NCBI GenBank assembly: GCA_021234155.1
Contig: JAJEKV010000010.1
Span: 13,051,339 to 13,115,338 of the forward strand
Source of the DNA: Isoetes taiwanensis
Lineage: Eukaryota; Streptophyta; Lycopodiopsida; Isoetales; Isoetaceae
DNA: 64,000 nt
Reading direction: 5' to 3'
The position numbers were made by a program, and so were the translations under genes. Below are positions 30,090-42,849 of the stretch, piece by piece. Position 1 is the stretch's first letter. Every line of letters begins with the position of its first letter. Below the pieces are notes generated by a model. That model did not search any database, was not told the origin of the DNA, and saw nothing but the letters and a program-made list of their open reading frames with translations.

Positions 30090-31200
30090 AAGTTCCGTGA
30101 TATTGTTCGAGAAGCTCATCAAGGGCTAGGTGGTGGTCATTTTCATGGTGACACCACGCGACGCAAAAATCCTTCTATTTGGGTATTATTGGCCCACGCC
30201 TTTCAAAGATGCTCACGCCATGCCAAGACGTGTGACGCTTTTGCCCGGTGGGACGCCACGCCCGGGTGACGGCTCTTCTTCTTGACGCCGGCCGCCACGC
30301 CCACTTCCCCTTCAAAGAAATGGGGAATGGACTTGTGGGACCTATAGATCCTTCCCGGCATACGCAAGACACCCGCGATACGATACATTCGTTCTTCACC
30401 GACCACGCCACCAAATGGGCGGAAGCTTTGTACACTTCCGCATAACACCGCAGAAGCAATGTTAGGGTCCTCTATCAACAAATTATCACGCTGATTCTCG
30501 CGCCTTACCGGAGTGGGTCGCTGACCGGGTGTTCATTTCATCAATCATACTATCAAGGAGCCAATTGACATCTCCCCGATACATCATCACAAGAGCACAC
30601 CTTACTATCCTCAAGGTAATGGTTTGGCGTAGCACCAACAAAACTCGGGTCACCATTCTCAAGAAAATTTGTGACGCTTCCCCGCATTTATTGGCGTGCA
30701 TTAAAACTTCCTCTTTCGTTCTTTGGGCCTACAATACTTGTTTCAAGATTGCTACCGTCACTCCTTTTAAATTGGTTTATGGTTAGGAAGCTCTCATGCC
30801 GTTTGAATACATTCTTCCAACACTGCTTTAATCAAGCACGCTCATAATCCACCTGGCCGCACTCAAAGAAAGGGTCTATCAATTAGAACAGTTGGATGAA
30901 CTTCGACGGGGATGCTTATATTCGTGTTCTCCATGGACAACCGATTGCAAAAATCTTTACATGACAAACATCTGAAGACAAAAACATTCAAAGAAGGCGA
31001 TTTGGTTCTTCTTTATGATTCCGTGTACAAAAATTTTTCCTGTAAACTCAAGTTTCGTTGGTTTGGCCCTTATCAAATTGTTCAAGTGGTTAGACCAAGC
31101 GTTTTCCAACTGGCAGAAGTTAGATGGCACTCCATTACCTACATTAGTTAATGGTTTTCGCCTCAAAACATTTCATCACAATGCATGGCGAAAAATCAAC
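30090..31200 (+). pseudogene. Gypsy-B integrase
   Basis: Zinc-binding part near 30115-30240 (HQGLGGGHFHGDTTRRK, then CD in a shifted frame). Core GPIDPSRHTQD and FFTDHATKWAEALYT at about 30330-30440. PYYPQGNGLA-type sequence near 30598 and ILKKICDASPHLL near 30655. The C-terminal part at 30960-31190 reads LVLLYDSVYKNFSCKLKFRW and TPLPTLVNGFRLKTFH. No chromodomain follows. Confidence 0.88.
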
Positions 31201-31249
31201 AAACAGATACGATTCAAGACGCAAAACACCACGTAAAGTGACTAGAAAG

Positions 31250-34200
31250 GCATGCGATATTCTATTATAGTGGAGATTTTATAAAATGTGGGCAGCCCAG
31301 CTATTTCCGGGCTATGGGCACTGCCCTATATACAAAAAACGGGCTCAGAGCCCTATCTACTAAGTCCTAAGAGGAAAAACCCTACTCTAGGGGTTTGGAG
31401 CGAGAGGTGATGCGGAGGAGATGGTAGAGGTTCGCCCGGGATCCCAAATGCAGAACCACCTCCATCCCGCTGGTCTCGGCTGGATGTTCAGCCATCCCAA
31501 GACACCAGTTTGTCCATTCAATGCCACGGTTGTGGCAGCGTGAGGTCCGCATAATTCATCTTGCGGGTAATCCACTCCGACGTTAAATTGGGCATAGTGC
31601 GCCCCCTCGTTCAAACCAAAGAAGAGCCATACCGGCCGCCGGATGCCTTCGTTACTCCCGGTTCGTCTTTATATAGCCAACCGAGGAACTCCTTGTCGAC
31701 GTGGACCAATCACACAAATCGCCAACGTGTTTGCAATGCAAGGTCAAGTTTTCTAAAATGAGAATCTTTTCTCCGCCGCATATCTAGCCATGGTACCCTT
31801 CCGACACATTCCTTTTAATGATATCCCACTTCGAAGTTGCCCCGCATTGAATGCAATTCCTTCTTTTCACGCCCGTCGAACATTAATGTGTGTCCTTTGC
31901 CCACCGGCCGTCACCTCGATCCTTCTTTCCGCCCCCATCCTCACCGCTCATTGCTTCTCCCTACGTTTTTGGGACTTAGCCAAATTTTTGCCTCTCAATA
32001 CACTTCTTGGCATCTTTTCGACACACTGGCACCATCAACGGCTCCGCTTTAGCACTCTTCATACCTCTTAAGCCTCGGTCTCTAACAAAACTTTTTCGTT
32101 TCACCTTCTTATGCCTTTGTTCCTCGTGGTTTCGACTTTCGTCCTCGCTTTGAATCACTTTCGCTTTCGCAAATCGTTACCATGGCTGCCCCAAGATTTT
32201 CTACACTTGCTACCGCTCCCAAGGGATCCGCTTTTTGCATCTCAGATCCTTCTTGACGCCCTCTTTCCGCGGAAGCCCTTGTTGGCCCAAATAAAGAAGT
32301 CGCCGAACGACACAAGCTTCACCAATTCTCGCGAAATGGAACTTAGGCTTCCAAATCCTACCTTGACGCAGCTTCACCCATCGTTAACAGCCCATGCAAG
32401 ACTACACCACCGCGGGTCGATGGCATCACCATTTTCACTGACTCAACATTTGATTTCTGAGGTATTTCATATTCCCTTGCACACCCCTTTGTTTATCATG
32501 GTCCGCCATACGAGGATCTCGGCGTCACGAGTTTGGTGCACTCGCCATCATGCCAATGTCCATCGCCTGACCACATCGACAAAGCCCCTCACGAAACCTT
32601 TGTTAAATTTCTTGGCGCTAAGTTCCTTGGGTATTCTATCAAGAACACCCATATCAATAAACCTTTCTATAACCTGGTCCTCCACCGCTACACACACCCA
32701 ACCACCACATAGATTGGCCCCAAATGATGTTCTATCATCTTCTCCAAGAAATGGACCGCCTCTGGTGCCACTTCCATTTTCTGAAGTTTCGTGGAGGCCA
32801 CTTTCAAGCCCTCATCCGCCATTACTTCCCTCCCACACCACAAAATTCTCATAATTCCACCAGCCCCTTCCAATAACTCACCACTGCACTTCACCGTCTT
32901 CCCTGGTCATGTCCAAAGTCCGCACACCCATGTCACTTGTCTCCTCCTCTCAAGCTACACCATCCGGGCCACACCATTTTCCCAAACATCACAAACCGTG
33001 CAACAGCTTCCACCACCACAACACCCTCGCTGGCTTGTTGTGTCAGACATCCCGCTAGGGATGCTCAAAGCCGCCGCCTCAAGTTACAAGATCCCAAGAC
33101 GCCTATGAGCTGGGTTCAACGCACTAGAGGCCTCCATGCCGCACACCGTGACCTTCTGCTGCCACCGCCCAAGTTGCAACTTTGGAGGCCAAACTTCAAG
33201 ACAAGCACTAAGCTCTCTTACGGGCTCATGCAGGATCTCAAAAGTGCACAAGATCAAGTCAGCCAACTGCCCAGATCAACAAGCTCAGCTCCAATCGAAA
33301 TTAAGAATTTATTGGAGCACAACAAGTCCAAAGCAGCTCCCTCCCAGTACCAAGGACGCAGATATTGCTAAAGCTCCAACGCCTTGTACTCTCAACTTTG
33401 TCAAAATTTCCAGCACTCAAGTTCAAAACCTTTCAGCACGGGACGGCTCAAGTTGCCTCCTTGGCTTTGGCTCGGCTTTACACTACAACGGCTCACCTCT
33501 CTTCAAGATCAGCTTACGAGGAGGTGCGTAAACGGAAGATCTTGGATGGCGGAGATTGCCGCGGCTTCCGTCTCAATACTGGGAAATCCTCCTCCCAAGT
33601 CAACACTTTAAACGGGTCGGAGCGGACCCATCCGCTGCTTCTTCTAGAACGGGACAACCGGATCGTGATCTTGAACAACAGCTACAAAGAAGCTATTGAT
33701 CTGTGGATGAGGCTCGAAGCAAAACTTGATTGCCATACCGCCATTCTTAACGTAATGCCTTTTGACTTCCCAGTTCCTTCCTCGCTATCACGATTATGTG
33801 GTTTGCTCGCCGCCACCTCTTCCTTTCGAAGTGGCATGCGGCGAGATGGACTCCGTGGATATTCCCCGAAAGTCGCCGATTTTCTTGGTTGGCGGTAACT
33901 TCCATTGAAGACAAAGGGTTGTCGTGTGCCCTTGTGGTCTTTGGATCTCATACAACATGCTTCATCCGGACTTTATCACCTTGAGTTGTTCAGCCCATGG
34001 CTTACATATTTCATGATTTCTATCACGGGTGATATCTGGGGAACACTTCGAAATGGAGCCCGCGCCAGCTCTTTCGGGATGACCCCACTGGCAATGGGTG
34101 CTTCAGGATAACAATCCATATCTTGCGGATCCCGCCGGACCCAAACTCTTCATCGAGTACATGCGAGCTTGCCAATCATTTATCTCTCCGCAGCTAAGCG

Positions 34201-35108
34201 CCGCACAGAGATAAGGAAGTATCTAGGACATCCCGAGGATCTTCCCTATGCACAAATTTATATGCACCGCGGGATACAATCAATTACGAGCTCTGTTGGA
34301 TAGCAAGGCGGTCCCCGCGGATGGGATAGCCCCTCAACTTCAACTCTCAACTTCTCTTTGGGATCGGCCCGGTGTCAAGCTCTTGATCCGGGATCTTGTC
34401 GATCAATTGAGGGAGACCGGCAAGAACCCGCCCGCATGGTTCCTTCTCCTATGCTTCCCCGGGCGTACCTCCACGCCCCCGTGTTCTGGAAACCGATTGG
34501 CGCCTTCCTTTTTTGGACCAAAGTCACGGATGGTCATGCGGATGGACTCCACCCTCAGATCTCGGCGGGATCTCCGGTGGGATCCACGTTTTGTTAAAGC
34601 CGCTCACATTGGGAAGAAGGTGCCCCTGGATACCACCACGGGTGGATCTACATTGCTAATGAGCATGGTTGGCAAAGTACGTGGATGCGCTATGTCTTGA
34701 CACCTTCTTGCGAGAATGCCACCTTCTCACACGATCCTTGATCCATCTTCAGCGGGTTTTGTGCTGCTCTCAAATGCATTTTGCTAAGCTCCTTAAATCG
34801 GCGCCCCATTTTTCAACACCAATCAGAATGCGGTGTAGGTGCCTTTGGCCTCGGACTGTCTCCTCATGGAATGTCGGTACATTTCTTGAGCGCCCATCTT
34901 TGCCCTTTGAAGACATGGTGCGCTCGCTTTCTTATTGATGAGATCCCGCCCCTTGCCAAAACACTCCTCCCTCTTCAAACACGCGGGATCTCATTAGTAC
35001 CATAATGGTGCCGTCCTCACCCCGTGAGGATCACTTTCGCATGAACGGATGGCTTCCCCCTCGAAACACTTCCTCCTTTTCTTCACTCGAAAGTGTCGTT
35101 TGGTGGAG
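31250..35108 (+). pseudogene. Gypsy-B extra region between integrase and 3' LTR, unknown coding remnant
   Basis: About 3.8 kb with protein-like plus-strand stretches in changing frames. From ATG 32181: MAAPRFSTLATAPKGSAF. Near 32480: HPFVYHGPPYEDLGVTSLVH and FVKFLGAKFLGYSIKNTHIN. Near 33650: RIVILNNSYKEAIDLWMRLE. Near 34640-34980: IYIANEHGWQSTWMRY and GVGAFGLGLSPHGMSVHFLS. The position is that of env-like or captured ORFs in plant gypsy elements. No envelope feature (signal peptide, transmembrane anchor) or known domain is evident. The stretch 31260-31400 includes a TATA-like tatataca and may be a spacer or promoter. Confidence 0.5.
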
Positions 35109-35714
35109 TGTTAGTCCCTGCGGCCTCCCGGTGCCGGGACTATTCATGCATAATGACAGACACTGTGTCAAGCTCAGGATCCTCGATCCCACGGGTCAGC
35201 CATCAAAGGCTCCCAGAAGACCAGCGGAGAACCCACGCAAATAAAAGCATTATGGGGAGGAATAAGAGGCGCCGGGCTCGGACAAGTGGCGGCCACCGCC
35301 CGCGTCGGCGTGGGCGTGATTCTAGGCACTTCAAGAGGCACCGCCAACATTCCTGCAAATCAGGCCTCCTTCGTGAGTCGGCACCAAGATCGGGTCCAGT
35401 GTCTATATTGGGCCCAAGGCCATTGTACTATATATGAGTAGAGCTAGCACATGAGTTTTTTAGATGAGTTTTGAGTCTTGTCTCCTTTCGGTTTTTCTCT
35501 ATTACTTAGAGCTCATGTATGTTCATCATTGATATCAAGGAAGCTTATCATTTTCCTCTCATTTGTTCATTTTTTCTTCTTCTTCTTCTCTTCTTGCAAA
35601 TCCCGGCGTGACATAGTCCCCCGGACTCTCCTGTTAGATCCACGGGTCCTCACAGAGGGCTGTCTTCCAGAGTTTCAAACCTGACCCCAAACAAAGGGCC
35701 TGGGATCAAATCCT
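35109..35714 (+). repeat. Gypsy-B 3' LTR
   Basis: Begins TGTTAGTC after a purine-rich ggtggag. Runs parallel to the 5' LTR to about 35714, with several short indels. Confidence 0.85.
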
Positions 35715-38700
35715 CAATATAGAGTCCTCAGCCTCACGAATACTATGGCCGCGGCGTCGGGGGCACCATCTCTACAGATCCATGAAGACTTCTGGCGACT
35801 AGGGGAGCGAGAACCGAATGGGAGAGCGAGGGAGGCAACAAGAATGAGCGGAGGTATCGTTGAGGCATGGCGGCGGCGTGAGAACGACTCTGGAACCCAC
35901 CGGTCGGCATCCGCGGCTTTGTCACCGATAGTCATCGGCCCGGGGAGGAGTACATTTTGCGAATGACATCCTCAACTTGTCCCTCTTGTCGAGGAACAGG
36001 GTCTTCGAATCGGCAAGCTCTTGGGCATGATAGCACCGCGGAAGAACACAAACCTCATCGACTACTCATACCGAGGAGATTCCAAGGAATTTGGCGGAGA
36101 GAGACACTCTTATCTTTGAGGGAGACAATGTCGGACATAGCAGCCTATCAGCAGATAAGGGAGATCTATCGACAGCAGGAACCTATCATCTCAGAGGAGG
36201 AGTTCCAGCAGATACAGAGCACACTCTACAAACCAGGGAAGGGCCCAAGCTCAAGCAGACCCGATTCGAGCAGGAGCATGAGGGAAGGGTCAAAGCGGCA
36301 TCAACTTGGACAATGCAACCCGGCATGTGGAGGGATCATGAAGACGATGGCGGTGGATGCCTACGGTGAAGCGGCTTCGGAAGGAAGGGCACTGGATCGC
36401 GGGTAGGAAAAGGGCGACGCCGGCTACTATCTTCCACCCTCGACCAAGGGCAAATGATAGTCTTCCACAAGGAGTTCAGGGGGAAGAATCCGTGGCACTT
36501 CTCATAGCACTTCGGGCTTCGGGCAGCACTCGAAGATATACGCCCATGCCGATCACATCATTCTTTTCAACAGGGCAGTCGCGCTCCATTGCCTCGACTT
36601 TGCGAGAGGGCACCTTAGGGACGCAACNNNNNNNNNNNNNNNNNNNNNNNNNNNNNNNNNNNNNNNNNNNNNNNNNNNNNNNNNNNNNNNNNNNNNNNNN
36701 NNNNNNNNNNNNNNNNNNNNNNNNNNNACTATGTCCGGTGTGGTATGACAACGACAGGAACCAGGAGCAGGAGATGGCAGAGAGCACTTGAAGGAAGATC
36801 GGCGAAGAACATCTTCGCGCCCAACCTACGAAGGCAAAGGCCTCCGGTCGGGGATGTCAAAGAACTTTGAGGGCTTCGAGGAGGCCAGCGGAATAGTATG
36901 AAATTTTCTTAAGTTTTATTGCTAAATGCCGTGTACCCGGTATGCTAAGATATATCTACCTTATCATGTAATCGCATATTAATGACTATTAGCTGTTTTG
37001 TCAATGGGCTTTGTATGATTTCTTATAACTAAAGATAATTTCAATTGCAAGTAAAATTGGTCCAACATCATTAGAAATGGAAAATGTATTGATGATCAAT
37101 CCTTTGCGTGAACTCAAGTCACGGGATCTCAAGACCGGCCGCAGGCCATAATTGGGTACCAAGGAACTTGTTTGGCCGAGAGAACAAAAGATTTTGGCGG
37201 GATATGTCACGAGGCGATCAACGCAAGGTTAGTGCAGGATGAGAACCAAATGCAGCAGCTATCTCATCAAGCTGGCGACACCTCATGAATGCACGGGGAA
37301 GATGGTCCTCCACCTCCCACCTTGTTTTCACGGGTGGTGTGAAGTCCCTGGCCCGAGGAAGGGGGAGGGCAACTTGAGGCTTTGTCGAGGATAGGAGAAG
37401 GAAAAGAGAGAACGAGGTCATGTCCAATGCAACCAGCTCATCGGATAGCTCTTCCGGTGAGGGCGGCTCACGGCTCAGGAAGCGGTCGGTCCGGGCACAC
37501 CTAAAGCAAGGAAAAGCGAAAAGGCGGATGACTATCGAGAAAAAGGTGGATAGTGCTATGGCGATGTATGGAAGACAAAGGCTCGGCGGTTCGAGAAAGG
37601 CAGGTGGGGCATGGAGGCTGAAGCATGGCTTGATGAAATGGAAAAGAATTTGGCAACTCATCACGGTATGAAAAGCGGGACATGGAAAGTTACTCGGCTA
37701 ACCTTATTGGACCGGCAAGATGCAGTGGAAGGATATGCGCGGGCTCGCTTAATTTGAAGAACCGTTACAGGTTTGGGAACTGACAGGCTTTCGCAAGCAC
37801 TATGTGCGAATCTCATACTAGTAGAGCGGTCGGCGGTTTCGGGTTGAATCGAGGTGGCACTATCGATGGCCTAAGTATCACGAAAGAATTTATGAGGCTC
37901 GGTATGTTCACGGAGTCTCGAGAGAGGCAAGCCCGTGGATACTTACATTGGGGTTGAGCAACCCAATATCAAGAGAGGCTTGTTAGAGCAATCAGCTTGG
38001 TCGATTCTACCAGTAGAAGATAAAGCTATAAGTTTGGAAGAGGCACCAACAACTCAGTGACTTGATCAACGAGGGGTAGAGTTGTGCCCGATGTCGGGGG
38101 CAATATAGGGAGTAAGCAATCCAGCGGCCCTACACCATGAAGTCGGCGGCAAAGGTAGAATTGAGAACAAAGCTTTTGGGGCCAAGTAAAGCCCGCGAGA
38201 ATGCATCGAGGCGGTGCTCTTAAAAGCGTCTCCTAGACGGTTGCGAAGGAAAAGGCGGTCATTGAAAAAGTTGTCGCCGGTGCTTCGGCGGGGCACGAAC
38301 ACATGGTATCCATTAGATCATCTTGTTCATTGCTTAAGCGGAGACTCTTTAGTTAGGACTCCCCGCTGGCCGGGCCGAGGACTGACGACAGCGGAGGGGC
38401 CGGAGACTTCATAGATGGTGAGTGCCATATATTGCAAACATTGAGGAGCGGTGATATAGAGAATCGATTATTTGTCATGTGGCCGGATAGGATCATAGAT
38501 AGTAATCCTTATGTAGTCCTCATGAATCTGAGGTAGCTCTCATAATTTGCATCTCGTTAGTTGCTCTAATGAAAAGAACAAAGGTATTGAAGTCTAAGCC
38601 AGGCCCGGTAGCTATGGCAAGCGAAGCCATTGACACACTAAGGGGAGGAGGATCACGACATAGACCTTAGTGGGGCTAAGTAGGCAGATGGGGCGAAGTC

Positions 38701-38980
38701 ATGGACAGCCGGAAGATATGATCGATAGTGGGGATGGAATTTTTGAAGCGGTCAACCATGATTGATTGCGGCCAGGAATGAAGTCACCATGGCCGGCGCG
38801 GATAAGCGTAAATTGATAGTGAAAGGTAAAGCTAGATTCTCCCCATGCAGTGTATTTCTTTGAAGCGGCTAAGAAGAGTATAGAAAAGAATAAGGTGGAC
38901 TACATCTTGAATGGAATCAATTGAGCGAACTAGCGGGGAGGAAATGACCCAAAGAGGGAATCCCGGTTGCCGAGCGGAAT
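35715..38980 (+). pseudogene. Gypsy-A gag and protease region, heavily decayed (spans an assembly gap)
   Basis: A frame from 35745 (MAAASGAPSLQIHEDFWRLG) and one from 36126 (MSDIAAYQQIREIYRQQEP) may be gag N-terminal. Near 37610-37680 shifting frames give EAWLDEMEKNLATHHG-like sequence, resembling the retrotransposon gag A-x-x-W-L-x-x-x-E-x core. Weak protease-like debris follows. Stops and frameshifts are so frequent that no domain can be delimited. Confidence 0.5.
36628..36727. other. Assembly gap, 100 N
   Basis: Exactly 100 Ns, the conventional scaffold-gap size, so the true distance is unknown. Frames drawn across it are meaningless. Confidence 0.99.
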
Positions 38981-38984
38981 GGCA

Positions 38985-39560
38985 AAGGCTTTGGCTGAGT
39001 TCAAGGATATATTTAGAATGAAATCCGGCTGGTACCACCTATAGGGGTGTGGAATGTGAGATCCACATTGACTCGGGATCTTAACCTACGGTAAGAAGCG
39101 CCATATAGGAGAATGAAGCACAATTGATTGAGCTCAAAGCAACCGAGGAATTGCTCGAGCTTGGATTTATAAGAGCAAAGTGTGTCTCCTTTACCGAACC
39201 TATACTCTTTGTGAAGAAAGAAGAAAGATGGGAGCTTAAGAATGTGCATAGACTATCGCCCGGCTTAATAAGTAGGCGATAAAGAACAAGTATGCATTGC
39301 CAAGGGCAGATGATCTAATGGACCGGTTACAAGGAGCAGGTATTCTCTAAAATTGATTTGAGTGGCGAGGATACCATCGGATAAGAATAAAGAAAGAGAG
39401 GATATCCATAAAATTTTGCTTTGGAGCAGCGGTATGGTCATTTTGAGTTCTGGTAGCCTTTGGACTATATCGAATGCTCGACCGCGTTTATGCGCCTCAT
39501 GAAACGACATCTTGAGACTTCTTGGATGAGTTTGTTATTATGTTCTTGACGACATCTAAT
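38985..39560 (+). pseudogene. Gypsy-A reverse transcriptase
   Basis: In changing frames: ELKATEELLELGFIRAK, PILFVKKEERWELK, KYALPRADDLMDRLQG, FSKIDLSG, RYGHFEFW and TAFMRLMKRHLE, then a degraded copy of the V-F-L-D-D-I-L catalytic region. This is the unmistakable Ty3/gypsy chromovirus RT order. Confidence 0.88.
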
Positions 39561-39599
39561 CTCTGACAAGTCCCTTGAGAGCATTATCGGCATCTGAAA

Positions 39600-40260
39600 T
39601 GGAGAAGTTGAGAGCGTCATCGGTTGTATAGGAAGCTCTCTAAGTGCCACTTTACCTTGGTAGAGTGGAGTATTTGGGGCATGTAGTAGCCTCAGGAATC
39701 TCCGCGAGATCCATCTAAGATTGAGCAATAGTTGATTGTGACTCAAAAGGAATGTGGCAGTAAGCTTTCGGGTTGGCGGGATATTCTGAAAGTTGTTGAA
39801 GGACTTTGCTAAGTGAAGTCCCCTCATTAGGACCTCACTAAGGCCAAAGAAGATTAAAGTTGGACTAGCCATTGGTTAGAAAGTCAAGCTTCTTTTGAGA
39901 AACTTAAAGAGGCTATAGCTGCTTGACACGATTGCTTGTTCTTGGGATCAGAGTAAAGATAAGTTGGTAACTTAGCAGTCTGAAACAAGATAACGAAGTA
40001 GATCTTGATGCAAGAAGGAAGGGTAATTAAGCCTACGACTGAAGAAGATGAATGGCCGGTAGCTACCCAACCCATGATCGAGACTGCCAGCCAGTATCCG
40101 GGCATTGAGGATATGGAGGCATTATCTGCTTTGGGAAGGAAGTTTCGAGTTGGATCACGATCACGAGCCTTAGGTATCTCTTCACCCATTACTCATAACT
40201 TAAAAGGCAAAGGAGGTGGATGGAATTCCTTGAAAGTATGATTTTGATATTATATATAAG
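39600..40260 (+). pseudogene. Gypsy-A RNase H
   Basis: Downstream of RT. VEYLGHVV-like and SSEGISADPSK-like words near 39665-39715 mark the RT/RNase H connection. Near 39880-40030 lie FEKLKEAIAA-like and LMQEGRVI sequences of the RNase H start. Heavily frameshifted. Confidence 0.7.
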
Positions 40261-40299
40261 CACAGTAAGCAATATTTGTAGCGGTCACCCTCTCGAGCC

Positions 40300-41300
40300 A
40301 TTTTTAGACAAGGGCAGCATTGTATCGCGATTTCCTCTTTAGTGAGTTTGGCAGAAGATTGAAGAGTCCTTGCCAGCGGATGCTTGAACTTCAAGGAGGT
40401 ATGGGAAAGTCTTTTAGGAAGCAGGAAACGGACAAGAAGCGGGGGAAGCCTTCAAGCATTATAAGAAGGGAGGCAACTGTTGTATCACAAGCATAAGTTG
40501 TGTGTGCAGAATCATCGAGGGAGTAAAGAGTTAATTCTTCATGACACACCTTGACCCAAATGCTTGAGGGCATCGGCTTCATGAAGACCTATTTCAAGAT
40601 TCCAATGCTTCTTCGGCCAGGAATGAAGAGGCGGAATGTTGCAGCCGGTTGCGGTTACAATGTGACCAAGCGAAACAACCGGTTCGAGGTGCTCTTGAGC
40701 CATTAGGGTGCCAAATGCAAAGTGGGAGGTCATAGCATGGATTTCATCGCGAGGTCTCCTAGAACTCTTGAGAGCAGGATGCATTGATGGTTGTCGTAGA
40801 TAAGTTATCTAAGATGGCACATTTGTGCCTTACAAGACTATTGACACATTAGATCTTGCCAAGCTATTTGTAAGGAATTTCGGACTCCATGGCATGCCTC
40901 GGGAGATAATATCGATAGGGATTCAAGTTTATGGCGCCTGGCGGGACCTCTTATTTCCCATTAGGGCCGAAGCTCTCCATGAGCACGACATATCATCCCC
41001 AAGCAATGGATGATGGCGGAGCCGGAGAGACTGACAGGATCGTGAAGATATGCTTGGTTATGTGTGGAACTCATGAGTCCAAGTGGGATGAGTACATCCC
41101 ACTTGGTGGAATTAAAAGCCACAACGATTGCCAGCGGGGTGTCTCGGCCCGGGATGCACATCATATAGGGGTTACCTCGTAATGGCGTGCAAGGGTTGCG
41201 AAAAACCCCTTGTATCACGCCTTGAGAAATCTTCAAAAACCCCATTTCAGCCACATATTGAACAGAATCATCTAAAAGCTAGGTAGAGTATGTATGGATC
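40300..41300 (+). pseudogene. Gypsy-A integrase
   Basis: PYKTIDTLDLAKLFVRNFGL and HGMPREIIS lead to the core. LGPKLSMSTTYHPQ follows in a second frame, then THESKWDEYIPL. These match the chromovirus integrase core around the second and third catalytic acidic positions. The catalytic D of S-D-x-D is lost in a frameshift. Confidence 0.85.
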
Positions 41301-41639
41301 AAGTCTAAAATAAACCCTTTGGGTCACTCACTTGAATTATCTGGCTATAAACTATGATCCTGCATCTCGGATGTCTCCTTTCATGAAGAAATTACTGGTA
41401 CCGGTGCTTAACCGGATACAGCACAATCACAGTGTCGAGGTAGAGGAAATATCCCGGTGGTAGGGGATATCACGACTAGTGGAAGAAGTAGAGTTATTTA
41501 TTGGCGGCAAATTAAATGGAGAAAATTAATAGCCGACAAGCACGGAGGCAAGTAAGAGAATTCGAGGTGGCGATAAGCGTCGGTTGAAAGATAAAGGTGA
41601 AGCAAGCCAAGGCTGCTTGGTTAGGGCTGCAAAAGCTTG

Positions 41640-42020
41640 CCCCTAGGTGCAAATTTGGTCAGTTCAAGATTTTTGAAGTGGGCTCTCTCAAGCCCTACAA
41701 GTTGGATCTTCGGCCATCTCCAAAGTTCTAAAGGTCTTCCACGTAAGTTTATTAAAAGGCACAATCTAACCTGAGGGAGGTTTTAGATACTCCAACCTTG
41801 TTGGAAATGGCCGAACAAGTAGAAATGATGCACGAATTGCTTCTTGATAAGTCATTCAAGAAGACTAGGAGGTCTCAGTTCCTCAGTATTTGGTTAAGTG
41901 GAAAGCACTTACCGTGGAAGATCGACATGGGTATTGAAGCAAGACTTGGAGAAGCAATACCGAGTTTATGAAGGAGTTTGGTAGAGTTTGTCTCCGGAGC
42001 TTGATGCGACCAGGCACGGT
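41640..42020 (+). pseudogene. Gypsy-A integrase C-terminus with chromodomain-like tail
   Basis: FKIFEVGSLKPYKLDLRPSP resembles the GPY-type region. Then VPQYLVKWKALTVED, followed after a frameshift by W-x-x-x-Q-D-L-E-K-Q-Y-type sequence, resembles a group II chromodomain (Y-L-V-K-W-x-x-x-x-x-x-x-x-T-W). In chromoviruses this module guides integration to chromatin by binding histone H3 tails. It is broken in this copy, and the aromatic cage cannot be fully assessed. Confidence 0.65.
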
Positions 42021-42029
42021 GGTTAGCTA

Positions 42030-42849
42030 GTATGTTGTTAGTTAGCCTTAAGCACGGCGCATGCATTCTAGTTACTAGGGTGCATGTGCAGAACCTTGGA
42101 TCGTGTGGCTGATGATGGATGTAGCTAGGGCATTCTCTAGGCCACCGCGCACCAAAGAATGCGCATGACCATTAGGGTCATGAGTGAGAATGAGGCATGG
42201 TGAAGATGATGGGACATCGTCGGATGATCTCTATGCCACGATAAGTCACGCTTTTACTGGCCGTGGGAGGTCATGGTGAAAGGTTAAAGTGATCATGTGA
42301 TGGGATGATGAGATGTTCCTAAACGCGAAACCCTGGAGCATGATGCCTTTGGGGTGTGTGCTTCCGATCCAGGAGGATGGTGTACAAGAAACAGCACTTC
42401 GATCATAGGCAATGATGGAAGCATCTTAAATGATCCTAAGCTCAAATCCGAAGACGTTTGATCTTGGGCAGGTATTAGGACAACCTTGAGCGATGGTTGA
42501 CTCGAGGTAGAGGAGTGGTCCCCACAAACCACAAATTATTAAACTGAAAACTAACGTAATGTGCTCCTTTTGGAGCAAGTAGAAGGGCTTTGAGGCGTTA
42601 CGAGAAGATAGGGAGCCATAATTTGGAATTGAACTAATAACTCTTATAATAGTATTTTTGAATTATTATAAGAAATACTTGATTAAAAATTTTATATAAT
42701 TTTGTAAGTACAAATATAGCCTAAATTTTGACAACTAATAAAACTGATTGCTAAGCTAAATTAAAGGTTATGACATGTTTGATGTTTGCGGGCATAAGGT
42801 AGGATGTCGTCACCTTAGTAGCAATCTTTGAGGGCGGCTTGTCTAAGTA
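42030..42849. other. Gypsy-A 3' untranslated region
   Basis: No coding signal. 42620-42770 is AT-rich. The polypurine tract before the 3' LTR is not clear, probably because of indels. Confidence 0.5.

Larger units (their letters stand above)
24708..35714 (+). mobile_element. Gypsy-B: Ty3/gypsy element nested in Gypsy-A, about 11 kb
   Basis: LTR-like copies of about 600 bases at 24708 and 35109 share long runs (gggcccaaggccattgtact, tcatgtatgttcatcattga). Between them lie gag with a zinc knuckle, protease, RT, RNase H, integrase, and then about 3.8 kb of additional coding remnant before the second LTR. All frames are broken. The right ends of the LTRs are uncertain by about 20-30 bases because similarity fades gradually. 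No clear primer site was found after the first LTR. Confidence 0.88.

Noticed and set aside
36357-36791. Open frames spanning the N run
   Set aside because: They cross the 100-N gap, so the joined translation has no meaning.
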